From Cytobacillus oceanisediminis (GTDB lineage Bacteria; Bacillota; Bacilli; Bacillales; Cytobacillaceae): DNA of 64,000 nucleotides. Location: NCBI RefSeq assembly GCF_004366035.1, contig NZ_SOEE01000002.1, positions 744,001 to 808,000 on the forward strand, given 5' to 3'. Shown piece after piece: positions 35,939 to 45,800 of the stretch. Each line of letters starts with the position of its first letter. Position 1 is the first letter of the stretch. A program made the position numbers and the translations under genes. The notes under the pieces are model-generated. The model was not told the origin of the DNA, searched no databases, and saw nothing but the letters and a program-made list of their open reading frames with translations.

Positions 35939-36100
35939 CACAAGCGAAAAAAGTATTGAATTATTTATTATCTTTCCACAAAAATAAACCAGTGAAACCA
36001 ATAGCATCAGCAATCTATCTTTATAAAAGCTGTTTGACAGATATTTCAATATAATAATTTATCGCACAATTTATAATATTTGTGTTAAACTAACAAATAT

Positions 36101-36118
36101 CACTGTCAAATAACAGTG
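36101..36118. repeat. Inverted repeat upstream of sstT
   Basis: CACTGT-N6-ACAGTG lies 49 bases before the sstT start. It could be an operator or an RNA hairpin; no regulator is recognised. Confidence 0.35.
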
Positions 36119-36166
36119 AAAAGCAATTATTCTCTTTTATATAATAATCACTTCGGAGGGAATTCT

Positions 36167-37399
36167 ATGAAAAACGCAATCAGCAAGTGGAACCAAATAA
36201 GCCTGGTCAAAAGAATTCTGCTGGGCATTATCGCAGGTGTCGCCCTGGCTTTGACCATCCCTAAAGCAGCGGGATGGATCACTATCTTCGGCACGCTTTT
36301 TGTAGGCGCATTAAAAGCTGTAGCGCCGGTATTGGTATTTTTCCTGGTAATGCACGCCATTTCCAAGCATAGAAGCGGCCATAAGACGAATATGAAATCT
36401 ATTATCGCCCTTTATGGCTTAAGTACTTTTCTTGCTGGATTTGTCGCAGTAGTTGCTAGCTTTATTTTTCCGGTTACCCTGTCACTTGCTCCCGGAGCTC
36501 AGGATGTAACACCTCCTGGAGGGATAGCAGAAGTTCTTAAAACTCTCCTGACTAACGTAGTGGACAACCCGGTCAATGCACTGATCAATGGCAACTATAT
36601 CGGTATTCTGACTTGGGCGATCCTCCTCGGCATTGCTTTAAGAAAAGCTGCTGATACAACAAAAAACATGCTCGCAAACTTCTCAGATGCCATCTCGACT
36701 CTAGTGAAATGGGTGATTAGCTTCGCCCCAATCGGAATTATGGGTCTAGTGTTTGATGCGATAGTCACCAATGGTCTTTCAGCATTGCTTGATTACGGAA
36801 AACTGCTTGCAATCCTTCTGGGTTCCATGTTCTTTATTGCTCTTGTTGTGAATCCGCTCATCGTATTCTTAAATATTCGCAGGAACCCATATCCTCTAGT
36901 ATTTAAATGCCTGAGAGAAAGCGGAATTACAGCATTCTTTACGCGAAGCTCGGCAGCGAACATTCCTGTAAATATGAGCTTATGCGAAAAGCTTGGGCTG
37001 GATGAAGATACTTATTCCGTATCCATCCCATTAGGCGCAACGGTTAACATGGCAGGTGCAGCTGTTACGATTTCTATTCTGACTCTTGCAGCTGTCCATA
37101 CACTTGGCATTCAAGTGGACTTTGCAACTGCCCTTATTCTTAGCTTATTAGCAGCAGTATCTGCCGCAGGTGCTTCAGGTGTTGCAGGCGGTTCCCTTCT
37201 TCTCATCCCTTTAGCAGCCAGCTTATTCGGTATACCGAATGACATCGCGATGCAGGTTGTAGGTGTAGGATTCATCATTGGGGTTCTTCAGGATTCTTGT
37301 GAAACGGCCCTTAACTCGTCTTCAGATGTTCTATTTACCGCAACTGCTGAATATGCAAAGAAACGCAAAGAAGGAAAAATTGTGAAAATCAGTGCCTGA
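36167..37399 (+). CDS. sstT: Serine/threonine:sodium symporter SstT
   Basis: Sodium-coupled amino acid symporter of 410 residues in the dicarboxylate/amino acid:cation symporter family. Hydrophobic segments run throughout, and the family's conserved stretches are visible: [30 protein letters not shown] and [20 protein letters not shown]. The ATG at 36167 has CGGAGGG 6 bases upstream; the longer frame from 36116 has none. It stands alone between an inverted repeat and a double-hairpin terminator region. Confidence 0.94.
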   Translation: MKNAISKWNQISLVKRILLGIIAGVALALTIPKAAGWITIFGTLFVGALKAVAPVLVFFLVMHAISKHRSGHKTNMKSIIALYGLSTFLAGFVAVVASFIFPVTLSLAPGAQDVTPPGGIAEVLKTLLTNVVDNPVNALINGNYIGILTWAILLGIALRKAADTTKNMLANFSDAISTLVKWVISFAPIGIMGLVFDAIVTNGLSALLDYGKLLAILLGSMFFIALVVNPLIVFLNIRRNPYPLVFKCLRESGITAFFTRSSAANIPVNMSLCEKLGLDEDTYSVSIPLGATVNMAGAAVTISILTLAAVHTLGIQVDFATALILSLLAAVSAAGASGVAGGSLLLIPLAASLFGIPNDIAMQVVGVGFIIGVLQDSCETALNSSSDVLFTATAEYAKKRKEGKIVKISA

Positions 37400-37440
37400 T
37401 AACTAAATAAAGGAGTCAGTCATTTGACTGGCTCCTCAAC

Positions 37441-37472
37441 AAAAAAGCCCTCTCGATGGAGAAGGCTTTTTT
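37441..37472. terminator. Bidirectional terminator between sstT and the VOC gene
   Basis: AAAAAAGCCCTCTC pairs with GAGAAGGCTTTTTT around a GATG loop, so both strands end in T runs. A second hairpin (GGAG-CAGTCA type) at 37412-37436 precedes it. Confidence 0.9.
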
Positions 37473-37515
37473 CAATTATGTATTTTTCCATTTGATGCTA
37501 TAAGTTTAGATAGAC

Positions 37516-37911
37516 TTACTTGGCATTTGCATCCGGCTGGTGAATTCCGAAAATATTCCCTTCTGTATCCTTATAGTAACCCTGCCAAGCCATTCCAGGA
37601 AGAGCATACTTCGGCAATGCGACAGTGCCGCCATTCTCAATGATTCTGGCTTCAGCTGCATCATAGTCCTCCACACCCATCGTGCAGGCATATCCGTTTA
37701 ACGCTTGATTAGCTTCTGGAGGAGGTCCCTGCCTTTGCATCAGAGCTCCGTTAATGCCCAGCTCTTCTTCATTTCCAGTCACTGCTCCATAATAAGGCAT
37801 TCCGGCATACTCACTCCAATCCTGAAATGACCATCCGAATACTTCGCCATAAAACTTCTTGGCGCGCTCCATGTCGTCCACATGAACTTCAAAATGCACT
37901 AATCTGCCCAT
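37516..37911 (-). CDS. VOC-family (glyoxalase/bleomycin resistance-like) protein
   Basis: A 131-residue vicinal-oxygen-chelate fold protein with two beta-alpha-beta-beta-beta halves: FEVHVDDMERAKKFYGEVFGW opens the first, and a second half ends in GNIFGIHQPD. The candidate metal ligand His and Glu positions at these spots are partly present. AAGGAGGAG precedes the ATG. Single-gene unit. Such proteins include enzymes and binding proteins; the substrate is unknown. Confidence 0.85.
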   Translation of the reverse strand: MGRLVHFEVHVDDMERAKKFYGEVFGWSFQDWSEYAGMPYYGAVTGNEEELGINGALMQRQGPPPEANQALNGYACTMGVEDYDAAEARIIENGGTVALPKYALPGMAWQGYYKDTEGNIFGIHQPDANAK

Positions 37912-38530
37912 AGTCTCCTCCTTCGAATTACGTAATCGCTTACAAATCTATTATAATGCTTATGGAAAAAAGTACAAGGCGTCTTCTTATCCTCCTATTG
38001 CTCTTGCTGAATTCCTTTTTTCTGAAAATAAACAAAAAGATCCGTTTACCAAAATTAATACGGGTGATTCAGAGATATAGGTTAGATACAAGTGAAAATA
38101 GACGGTTCCTATTTGCAGGATAAACAGTTCAAATAGGAAAAAGGCATACGCTAGAAACATAGCAATCAAAATTTATTTTTAAACATCATTGGCATAAAAT
38201 CAAATACAGCACCGGAACTAAAGCAAGTAACGCTCTCTGATGGTATCAGTGCAGGTAACGTTTTCCTCTCCTGTATAAACCCGACACGATTACAAGTTGA
38301 TAATAAGAAGCGAACCAAAATCTCATACACTGCTCCTCCTTGGGTCTATACTGCCCCGCCAAAGAGAGGAGAAGAAGAAAATTCACACCTTCCTCTTCCA
38401 CATTTTTAGTTAAAATTTTTTAGCCATAATCATATAGAGGGCATCTGTTGAAAAGAGCTTTCTTGTTACAATCAGCCCTGCTAGTTTAATTGCTTCTTCC
38501 ATTTGACATGAAGCAATTTTAGGATTTCAG
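37912..38530. other. 619-base gap with no confident gene
   Basis: The gap after the VOC gene contains a 60-codon minus-strand frame (37987-38169) with a hydrophobic start but no ribosome site, a small minus-strand frame with a strong ribosome site (listed separately), and a plus-strand open frame of about 85 codons ending at about 38410 that has no start codon. An inverted repeat, AATTGCTTC / GAAGCAATT, lies at 38488-38518 just past the transporter's stop. It may be decayed coding sequence. Confidence 0.5.
38246..38326 (-). CDS. Possible 26-residue small protein
   Basis: An ATG at 38326 is preceded by AAGGAGGAG at 6-base spacing, the best ribosome site in this gap. The frame gives 26 residues (MRFWFASYYQLVIVSGLYRR and six more), with an aromatic, hydrophobic first half and a basic end, as in some membrane-associated small proteins. 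No homology is known to me and no promoter is clear. Confidence 0.3.
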   Translation of the reverse strand: MRFWFASYYQLVIVSGLYRRGKRYLH

Positions 38531-39982
38531 TCAATATAGACTCATCCCCGTCCATTGCCAATAAGTACAATAGAAAATAACAGCAATGGAAATGTACAGC
38601 GGCATTAGGATAGCACTTAACCTGGCTAAAATACCTGCATCATAACTTAATTCATCATCTTCATAAAAAAGGAGCAGTGCCTTAGAACTTACTGGAAAAG
38701 TGATGCAATAGTTCATGCCTATTAAACTGATAAAGACGGCTGCGTGCGGATTCATTCCCATTGACTGGCTAAACAGAATGATACCTGGAACCAAAACAAT
38801 GGCCCTTGTTGTATGGGATGTAATGTATAAATGGCTGGTGACGGTGATGATAAGAATCACTGCTGCCATAATCCAATCCGGAGCATCAGTGAAGATTTGA
38901 AGGAAGCCTGTAATCTTTCCTTCCATCCAATCGGCCACACCATTTACAACAAGAATTTTTCCTAGTGCGGCAGCGGCTGCAACAAAAAGAATCAAATTCC
39001 AAGAAACTGCTTTAACCCCCTGTTTCCAGGTAATTACCCCAATTTTCGGCATGGTCAGCGCAATTGCCCCAATCATGGAAACAAATGCAAGATCATATCC
39101 ATGGAAACTATCAGTCATCCATCCTATGATCAGAAGAGAAACCATTATTAGAGTTTTAATTTCCGCTCCTGTAAGCATTCGAGCTCGCGTATCCTGTATA
39201 TTAGGTATAACAGGTGATTCTTCCAAATCCTTATCGCCCCTCATCATCCGCTTAACGGCTATTGAGCTCACGATTGTCATAAACAATGCAAAAGGCAGCC
39301 CCCACATTAGCCACTGCAAATAGGAGATGGATTGGCCAGCCGCAGTTTCCAAAAGCCCAACACCAATAACATGGGAACCAGCACCAATAAGTGCAGCCGA
39401 TGTACTCATTAAAATGACGATAGGCAATGTGATTGTAAGAATTTTTTTCTCTTTTGCTGTCAGCCTGCTTGCCAGATGAATGATGAGCGGCCTTGCCATG
39501 GCAGCTCGGGCGGATGTTGAAGGAATAATAAAAACAGAAGCGAAAAGAAAGGATATCATACCCCTTCTCAGCTTTGCCGGCGTCCGGCTTTTTCCTAGGG
39601 TAAACTGAATGAACCGTTCGGTTAAACCTGATTGTTCAACAGCCTCCCCAATGATAAATGCCCCGACCATCAGCCATACCACTTCCTCCGAAAGGGACAG
39701 GTATAATAGCTCCTGGCTCGCTCCTTTCATTAAAATGATGAATACTACACTGGCAAGTGCAATGAATCCAGCAGGGAGTTTTGTTGAAACCCATAGTGTC
39801 ACAGCGGAGAGAAAAAAGAAAATCGATAACTTTGCTTTATAATCAACCCCATCAACGAAGGCAATCATCAGAAAAAAGATGACATGGGCGCTGATTATGG
39901 CCAGGCTTCTCCCGGAAATACGGTCTATAAGCATAAATGATGGATGGCCGGATTGCCCATGCTTTTCCATTCTAGTCTGCAT
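38531..39982 (-). CDS. DASS/SLC13-type anion transporter
   Basis: A 483-residue membrane transporter of the divalent anion:sodium symporter type. The conserved MVGAFIIGEAVEQSGL and SARAAMARPLIIHLA regions and the repeated GAGSHVIGVG and TSHTTRAIVLVPG stretches are visible, along with about twelve hydrophobic segments. The ATG at 39982 is two bases past the stop of the preceding glycerate kinase gene, with GAAGGGG upstream inside it, so the pair was coupled; the longer frame to 40087 is rejected. The neighbour suggests uptake of glycerate or a related acid. Confidence 0.88.
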   Translation of the reverse strand: MQTRMEKHGQSGHPSFMLIDRISGRSLAIISAHVIFFLMIAFVDGVDYKAKLSIFFFLSAVTLWVSTKLPAGFIALASVVFIILMKGASQELLYLSLSEEVVWLMVGAFIIGEAVEQSGLTERFIQFTLGKSRTPAKLRRGMISFLFASVFIIPSTSARAAMARPLIIHLASRLTAKEKKILTITLPIVILMSTSAALIGAGSHVIGVGLLETAAGQSISYLQWLMWGLPFALFMTIVSSIAVKRMMRGDKDLEESPVIPNIQDTRARMLTGAEIKTLIMVSLLIIGWMTDSFHGYDLAFVSMIGAIALTMPKIGVITWKQGVKAVSWNLILFVAAAAALGKILVVNGVADWMEGKITGFLQIFTDAPDWIMAAVILIITVTSHLYITSHTTRAIVLVPGIILFSQSMGMNPHAAVFISLIGMNYCITFPVSSKALLLFYEDDELSYDAGILARLSAILMPLYISIAVIFYCTYWQWTGMSLY

Positions 39983-39983
39983 A

Positions 39984-41121
39984 TTAGACAGCCCCTTCAT
40001 TGATCCGGCTTCTGGAGGCCATTTTATAGCCAATGTCCACTTGCCGCATGACTGATTCTGTACTGTCCTCAATCCACTGAGGAGCATACAGAATTGCTTT
40101 TTCCAGAGATGTCGGCTTTGGAATAATGCTTAAAAAAGCATCAATGCCGGCATCATAATTCAATGATGCCCCTTTTCCAACCGTACCTGTGATGGCTATG
40201 ACGGGTATATCGTATTTTTTGGCAATTCGGGCGACCTCAGTCGGTATTTTTCCATTTGGAGTCTGGAAATCGATGCTCCCTTCCGCTGTCAGCACGATGT
40301 CAGCGGTAGCAATTTTTTCCTCTATTTTTATGTATTTTCTTATAAGGCTGAAACGTGGATGAAGCACTGCGCCAGCAAATGCAGCCAAACCTGCCCCGAG
40401 CCCCCCTGAGGCACCGCTTCCCTCGAGGTATCTGACATCAAACCTATAACTTTCTTCTATAAGATTCGCATAGTGCTCCATTGCTTCAGATAATATTATT
40501 ACCTGCTCTTTGGTTGCACCCTTTTACGGGCCAAATATCCTCGCTACTCCATTGTTCCCGCATAAAACATTTTTCCAATTGCAGGCCACGTCAATTTCTA
40601 TTTGTCTGACTCGCTTGTCCATGCCTGAGTCATCGATTTGCATTATTCTTAATAAATCAGCACCTCCCTTTATTTCGGCCACATTCCCATCACCATCCAA
40701 AAATCGGACACCAAGTGCCTGAGCCATCCCTGCCCCCCCATCTGAAGTGCCGGAGTCGCCGCAGCCGATCAAAATACGGTCAGCTCCAAAATCCAAAGCA
40801 GCAAGTATCAGTTCCCCTACCCCATAAGTAGTCGTCAGTAAAGGATTGCGCTCCTGCAGCGGAACATGCTTCAGACCTGCCACTGCAGCCATCTCGATAA
40901 CAGCAGTCTTTTCACCATTCTCTGCAAAAATGCCGAAATGGGCATTTACCTTTTTGCCGACAGGACCGGTCGCATCCACGTAAATCAAATGTCCGCCTTT
41001 TAATCTCTTAATGGTTTTAGCAAACCCTTCTCCGCCATCAATCATAGGAATTATTTCAATGTTTAAAATATCATTAAAAAATGATGAGAATGGTGCTGCC
41101 CTTATCTGCTAAAAGGAGCAT
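39984..41121 (-). pseudogene. Broken glycerate kinase gene (GlxK/GarK family)
   Basis: Two frames in the same phase cover the middle and C-terminal parts of a glycerate kinase: MIDGGEGFAK... to ...VARIFGP, and KGATKEQ... onward with GSGASGGLGAGL. They are split by a single TAA at 40526-40524, where family members carry Gln in GPQKGA, so one base change (CAA to TAA) explains it. The N-terminus is also damaged: a ribosome site and ATG at 41121 begin MLLLADKGST, which then shifts frame and lacks roughly 30-40 residues before the conserved DGGEG. Two independent lesions make this a pseudogene rather than a sequencing error. Confidence 0.82.
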
Positions 41122-41157
41122 CTCCTATAAATTCAGTTTTATAAAAAAGGGGAACAT

Positions 41158-41199
41158 AACCAAAATAAGCCGCCCTAAATAGGGCGGCTTATTTTGGTT
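41158..41199. terminator. Perfect 19-bp hairpin, probable terminator
   Basis: Perfect inverted repeat with arms beginning AACCAAAATAAGCC and a 4-base loop; arms are A-rich then T-rich, so it can end transcripts either way. It lies 195 bases after the SRPBCC gene and 37 bases before the glycerate kinase remnant. Confidence 0.7.
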
Positions 41200-41394
41200 T
41201 GATAGGGATTGGACGGTTTAATAATTGCGAATTGAATAATGAGGCATTAGTGTCGCCATACGCATGCTTTAAGGTGAAAACTGCAGCTTATTAATAAGGT
41301 GCCTAGCACTTTAAACAGCCTTTTTAAAGCTGCATAGGGCATACACCTCATGTAAACTCACAGAAAAACCTTCCTGCCGGATGGATGATAAAAA

Positions 41395-41781
41395 TTATTT
41401 TTCAAGTATGGCTTTGATTTTTTTCAAATCCTTCATATTTGCTCTTCTCATCATCGGTTCCATCAATGGAGACATGACCTTATTAAAGCCTTTTGGGTTT
41501 CCTTTATTTCTTAATGTCATGCGGGTATGATTCTCTTCGATCGCTTGCCATGTATAGATAGTCTCCATTGGAAATGGACCATTTGCAGTTTTCATTACCA
41601 ATATTTCATCTGGAATATAATCAGTAATTTCGTAAACATAAGCAAGTTCCCGGCCAAGAAACTTCGCTCTAAAAGCAATCTGTGATCCTAGTTGAAGCGG
41701 TTTTGGTGTCTTCCACTCAACAGCATGTATATTGACATACCATTCAGGAGCATGATCGGGATTTGAAGCATACTCTGACAC
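41395..41781 (-). CDS. SRPBCC-family (polyketide cyclase/START-like) protein, possibly with a damaged start
   Basis: A 128-residue SRPBCC ligand-binding fold protein with family features NPDHAPEWYVNIHAVEW, GRELAYVYEITDY and FPMETIYTWQ. The frame opens with GTG at 41781, which has no ribosome site. Coding sequence in the same phase continues upstream (ITEITINCPVSQ), as in relatives, but reaches no start codon. A strong GGAGG plus ATG at 41827 is in another phase, and one extra base near 41820 would explain this. Either translation starts internally or the gene is frame-shifted. It follows the ArsR-SRPBCC fusion gene directly. Confidence 0.7.
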   Translation of the reverse strand: MSEYASNPDHAPEWYVNIHAVEWKTPKPLQLGSQIAFRAKFLGRELAYVYEITDYIPDEILVMKTANGPFPMETIYTWQAIEENHTRMTLRNKGNPKGFNKVMSPLMEPMMRRANMKDLKKIKAILEK

Positions 41782-41841
41782 TTGTGAAACAGGACAATTA
41801 ATTGTTATTTCTGTGATTACATACCATCTTGTCCTCCAGAA

Positions 41842-42618
41842 TTAGTTAGATTCTACGTATTTTTTTAGCAGGGTTCCAAGCAGGTATTCCCATCCCTTGG
41901 AATGCTCCTCTTCCCATTGCTCCTGAATAACACCAGACGCTGTATGGGAAAGCTGCAGCAGCGTCCCTTCTTCTTTCTCAAGAAGACGATACGTATAGGC
42001 ACTATTTACCGCTCCATGCATGCCAAGATGGCCGTGCAGCCTTATTTCTTCAGGAGCATTCACATAGTATACATTCCCCCAGACTGCGCCTTCTTTTTCA
42101 CCCCATTTTTCGGTAAATTGTCCGCCTGGAACAGGCTCAAACGTAAAGTGGGATGTTACTCCTTTTGGAGCTATGCGAAACTCCCACCACTCTTCCACCT
42201 TTTCGGTTAATGCCCTAAATACCTCATCTCGTGGTGCATCAAGAAATATCTCCTGTTCAATGCGAAACTCCTTTGCTGAATCCATCGGTTTGTCTCCTCC
42301 TTTATCTTGAACGGCCCTCCGTAAATTCAACAGCGAGCTGGCTGCGGATTGCATGTATTTACCTACCCAGCGCTCATGCATTTCCTGAAGGGGCACTGCA
42401 TTAAGAAAATGCATTTTATATTTTCCTTCTCTCCGCACCAAAACTAAATGGCCTTCCTCTAAAATTTTTAGATGCTTCATAATGGCATACCTTGTGACTT
42501 CAGGAAAGTGCTCGTTTAGTTCTCCGGTCGTTCTTGGCGATATTTTAAGAATATCGAGAATTTCCCTGCGGATTGGATGTCCCAGTGCCTTAAAAACGGT
42601 GGATAGCTCGTCGCTCAT
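41842..42618 (-). CDS. ArsR-type repressor fused to an SRPBCC (AHSA1-like) domain
   Basis: A 258-residue fusion. Residues about 1-90 form an ArsR winged helix (STVFKALGHPIRREILDILK, then TTGELNEHFPEVTRYAIMKHLKILEE), without the Cys metal site of metal sensors. From about residue 115 an AHSA1/SRPBCC domain follows (RIEQEIFLDAPRDEVFRALT, FTEKWGEKEGAVWG), which probably binds a hydrophobic ligand. Paired operators at 42653-42698 lie directly upstream, suggesting self-repression relieved by that ligand. It is followed by a second SRPBCC gene. Confidence 0.92.
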   Translation of the reverse strand: MSDELSTVFKALGHPIRREILDILKISPRTTGELNEHFPEVTRYAIMKHLKILEEGHLVLVRREGKYKMHFLNAVPLQEMHERWVGKYMQSAASSLLNLRRAVQDKGGDKPMDSAKEFRIEQEIFLDAPRDEVFRALTEKVEEWWEFRIAPKGVTSHFTFEPVPGGQFTEKWGEKEGAVWGNVYYVNAPEEIRLHGHLGMHGAVNSAYTYRLLEKEEGTLLQLSHTASGVIQEQWEEEHSKGWEYLLGTLLKKYVESN

Positions 42619-42652
42619 TACATCGGCCCTTTCGTTATGAATGAAAGTTTAA

Positions 42653-42698
42653 CACGTGACCAAACGGTAACATGTTTCACGTGACCTTATGGTAACAT
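42653..42698. promoter_or_regulatory. Tandem operator repeats before the ArsR-SRPBCC gene
   Basis: Two direct copies of CACGTGACC-N4-GGTAACAT, at 42653-42674 and 42678-42698, spaced 25 bases start to start. Each copy is itself an imperfect palindrome (GTGACC / GGTAAC). The second overlaps the -10 box of the promoter at 42689-42717, so binding would repress. Confidence 0.75.
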
Positions 42699-42717
42699 CT
42701 TGATCATTACCAGTCAA
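42689..42717 (-). promoter_or_regulatory. Sigma-A promoter for the ArsR-SRPBCC gene
   Basis: Minus-strand TTGACT (42717-42712), 17-base spacer, TACCAT (42694-42689). The -10 lies inside the second operator repeat. Confidence 0.6.
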
Positions 42718-42789
42718 GATAACCATGAAAAACTCACTCTATCTAAATCCGTTGTTACTTATTAATTGATTTCTAAAAATCCTAACGAA

Positions 42790-42815
42790 GAAAGCCATGG
42801 AACTATCCATGGCTT
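42790..42815. terminator. Terminator at the end of the GalNAc operon
   Basis: GAAAGCCATGGA / TCCATGGCTTTC stem with a 4-base loop, 25 bases after the GH31 stop on the minus strand. Confidence 0.75.
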
Positions 42816-42839
42816 TCTTTAATTCCTTTATAATTGCTC

Positions 42840-45800
42840 TCAATTGGCACCGTTTCTCTTCCAGATTTGCACTTCTGCAACCGAAAGCATAAGCGGTCCA
42901 CTATGAGATTCTTCAAATATAACTTTGACTTTAACCATTTTTTTGCCTGATGGAATTTGAGTATGTTCAGCTAAATCGTAGGTTACAGATTTATCGCTTG
43001 ACCCGACTTCCCTTCTGCCCAAATCATACTCATTCCCCTCTTCATCATAAGCTTTTGCAAGGAGAACTTTGATTTTCCCATTGGTATAAAGCGGTCTGTT
43101 AAATACTTCAAATCTGGTAAGTTCTGCAGGACTTTTAAAGCTGAAATCAACCTCTAATGGAAGAGAAATACCATCGGCTTCCGTAATGCTCCACTTTAGC
43201 TCCGCCAGGGAAGATTCACTTATTTCACCGTCAATTAACCGCAGGAAGGCTTCGGCCCCGTCCTGCATTTTATCTGCTTCACCAGAAACGGCGATATCCC
43301 GTGCGGTCAAAAGCAGTTCCTTCGGCTCTTCCGGCTGTTCGACTTCACCAGGCTCTTCTCCAGGCTTTAAAACCTGACCAATTTCATCGATGGTATCAAA
43401 GCTTGTATTCACAAGCAATGATCTCGTAATCGGTATATCAAACTCTAAATCTTTCTTCGCTTTTAGCTTAATGGCTGCCAGAGTTGATGTGCCTTCTAAC
43501 GTTTCAAGAGAGCCTTTGTTTGAAAAAGCAGCCATAATTCGTTGCTTATCATTGCCTATTCCAGCAAGAATTGAATAATTCAGCATATTTTCGGTAGAGT
43601 TAGAGGAGTTGGCAATTCTCCCGCCACAATCAGATCCTTCTAAACACTCTTTTACAACTTCATACTTATTTGGATCAATTTCAAGTTCAAGATTGAAAGC
43701 ATTAATATCCTTCATCCCTGCACCTATTATCTCTACTGTAAACTCTTCCCCTGCTTTTAATTGCTGCTTATCAGGCCGAATGCTCAGCAGTCCTGCTGCA
43801 GGACGCTTAGTCGGCTGGAGCTCTGTCTCACCAAGCTGTCCTGCTACATACATTAAATCATATGAATCAATCACGCCATTATAGTTAATATCAACTTTGG
43901 ACACCTGATCCCAAGAAGTATCTGTGGTGTCCACACCCATATAACTGGCAAAGAAAAGCAGATCCTCTTCGTCGATGGCACCATTAGGTATGTTTTCACC
44001 GACTACAATTCCTTCAGTTTTATCCTTTTTGTAAGGCCTGAATTCCTGTGCAGATCCGAATTTCCCCACAGCATCCTTAATCGTTAATTTGATATACCGT
44101 GCAGTTACCTCTTCGTTGAATTGAATCGTTTTTGTCTCATTGCTCCTAATAAAAGTCCCATCGCTAATCACATTTTTGTATGTCTTACCATCAAGGCTGA
44201 CATCCAGGTCATACTTAAGAATTGTTCCGTTCCCTGCATCCGGTCTAGGTACATACTCCAGCTTATCTAATTGATAGGCAAGCTTCATATCAATCTCAAA
44301 CGTATGAGGAAGAACGTTTCCTGACCCCCAAGCTGTATGCCATTGTGTTTTCTCATCTCCGTCTACTGCTCTTGATGCCTCGCTCCCAGGCTGATTGCTC
44401 GAGGCACTGGCTGTCATATTCTTCGGAACGTTCCTGAATCGATCAAGCTTAGTTTTTACAGTTATTTCATCACTCCAGTCTGATGCACCCTTTGTATTTA
44501 CTGCCCGTATACTATACCTGTATTCTGTGTCAAAATTTAGATCATCGTGCTCGAAAAACGGGTTCTCATTTTCTTTTTCCAAATAAACATTTTTGTATAT
44601 CATTCCATTTATTTTAAGGTCATAGGAAAGATTCTCACCTTCAACTTTAGTCCAGTTAAGTTTTATGCTTTTATCTGTAATATTTTCATCTGCGGCTCTG
44701 AGTCCAGAAGGCACATCAGGTACTTCTATATCTTTTACTTCTTTCTCTTGCGTGTTGTTAAATCCATTTACCGTAAGCATCACTTGATTCTTGGTTATAT
44801 CTGTTTTCGCAATCTTTACAAATAACTTTGGTGCAGTAGTTACCTTTGTTTTGGCGAACTCAGAGTTTTCCGTTGAATATTTATTAAGATCCGGACTTTC
44901 ATTGTAGAAATAAACATTTTCCGAGCGCCTGTATTCTTCCTCTGTTAAAGCTTTTCGCAATTTAATATTTTTGCCGCCAACCTTTACAGTTACAGATTCA
45001 GGCTGCTTTCGTGTATTAACGAGGACCTCGGTTCCTCTTTCCTTGACCATTCCTTTGTAGCCTTTTCCTTTAGCTTTGTGAACGGTAATTTTCACTTTAT
45101 CATTTGCTGCGACAGATGAAATCTTGGTTTTTGAATTCTTCCCAGATTTGTAGTCAGTTGTTTTACCATCATCCTCATAAAGAGTAAATTCAGATTTCCC
45201 TGCTGGATATATATCAAAAATTCGATTCTCAGATCCATCCAGCTCATTAATCGAGTTGTTTTCAGGAGCCAATGGGATGATTGCTCCATTTTTCACGAAG
45301 ACCGGTGTCTTCCACAATGGGGCGTCAAAGTTATTTAAAACTGCTCCGCCCTGATACTGCTCACCCGTAAAATAATCAATCCAAACCTGTTCAGAATCCG
45401 GTAAGTAGATCCCGTTTCTTACGCCAGCCGCATGATCCTTTTCATTGTAGACAGGCGCTATCAGCAAATTAGGCCCCCACATATATTGATACTGTGTATC
45501 AGTGCTATACGTAAATGGATCTTCCGGATACTCCAGCATCATTCCCCGGACAGAAGGCATAGAAGTGGAAGTGGATTCTTCTGCAATTGTATAAATGTAA
45601 GGCATCATTTGGGCTTTTAGCTTCAGATACATGCGGTTTATGGAAGTATAAGGTTCTCCATAATTCCACGGATTTTTGGATTTGCTGTAATCGTTTCCGG
45701 ATGACACCCATCCATCCATATCAATTTGAATTGGCGAGAAAGCCTTCCATTGAAAATCTCTTGTCTGGATGACCGGATCTCCTCCGAAAATACCATCCAT

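Noticed and set aside
37987-38169. 60-codon minus-strand frame with a hydrophobic beginning
   Set aside because: No ribosome site, no promoter, and AT-rich sequence that gives hydrophobic residues by chance.
40524-40526. TAA in the glycerate kinase gene as stop-codon read-through or recoding
   Set aside because: The separate N-terminal frameshift and deletion make simple gene decay the better explanation.
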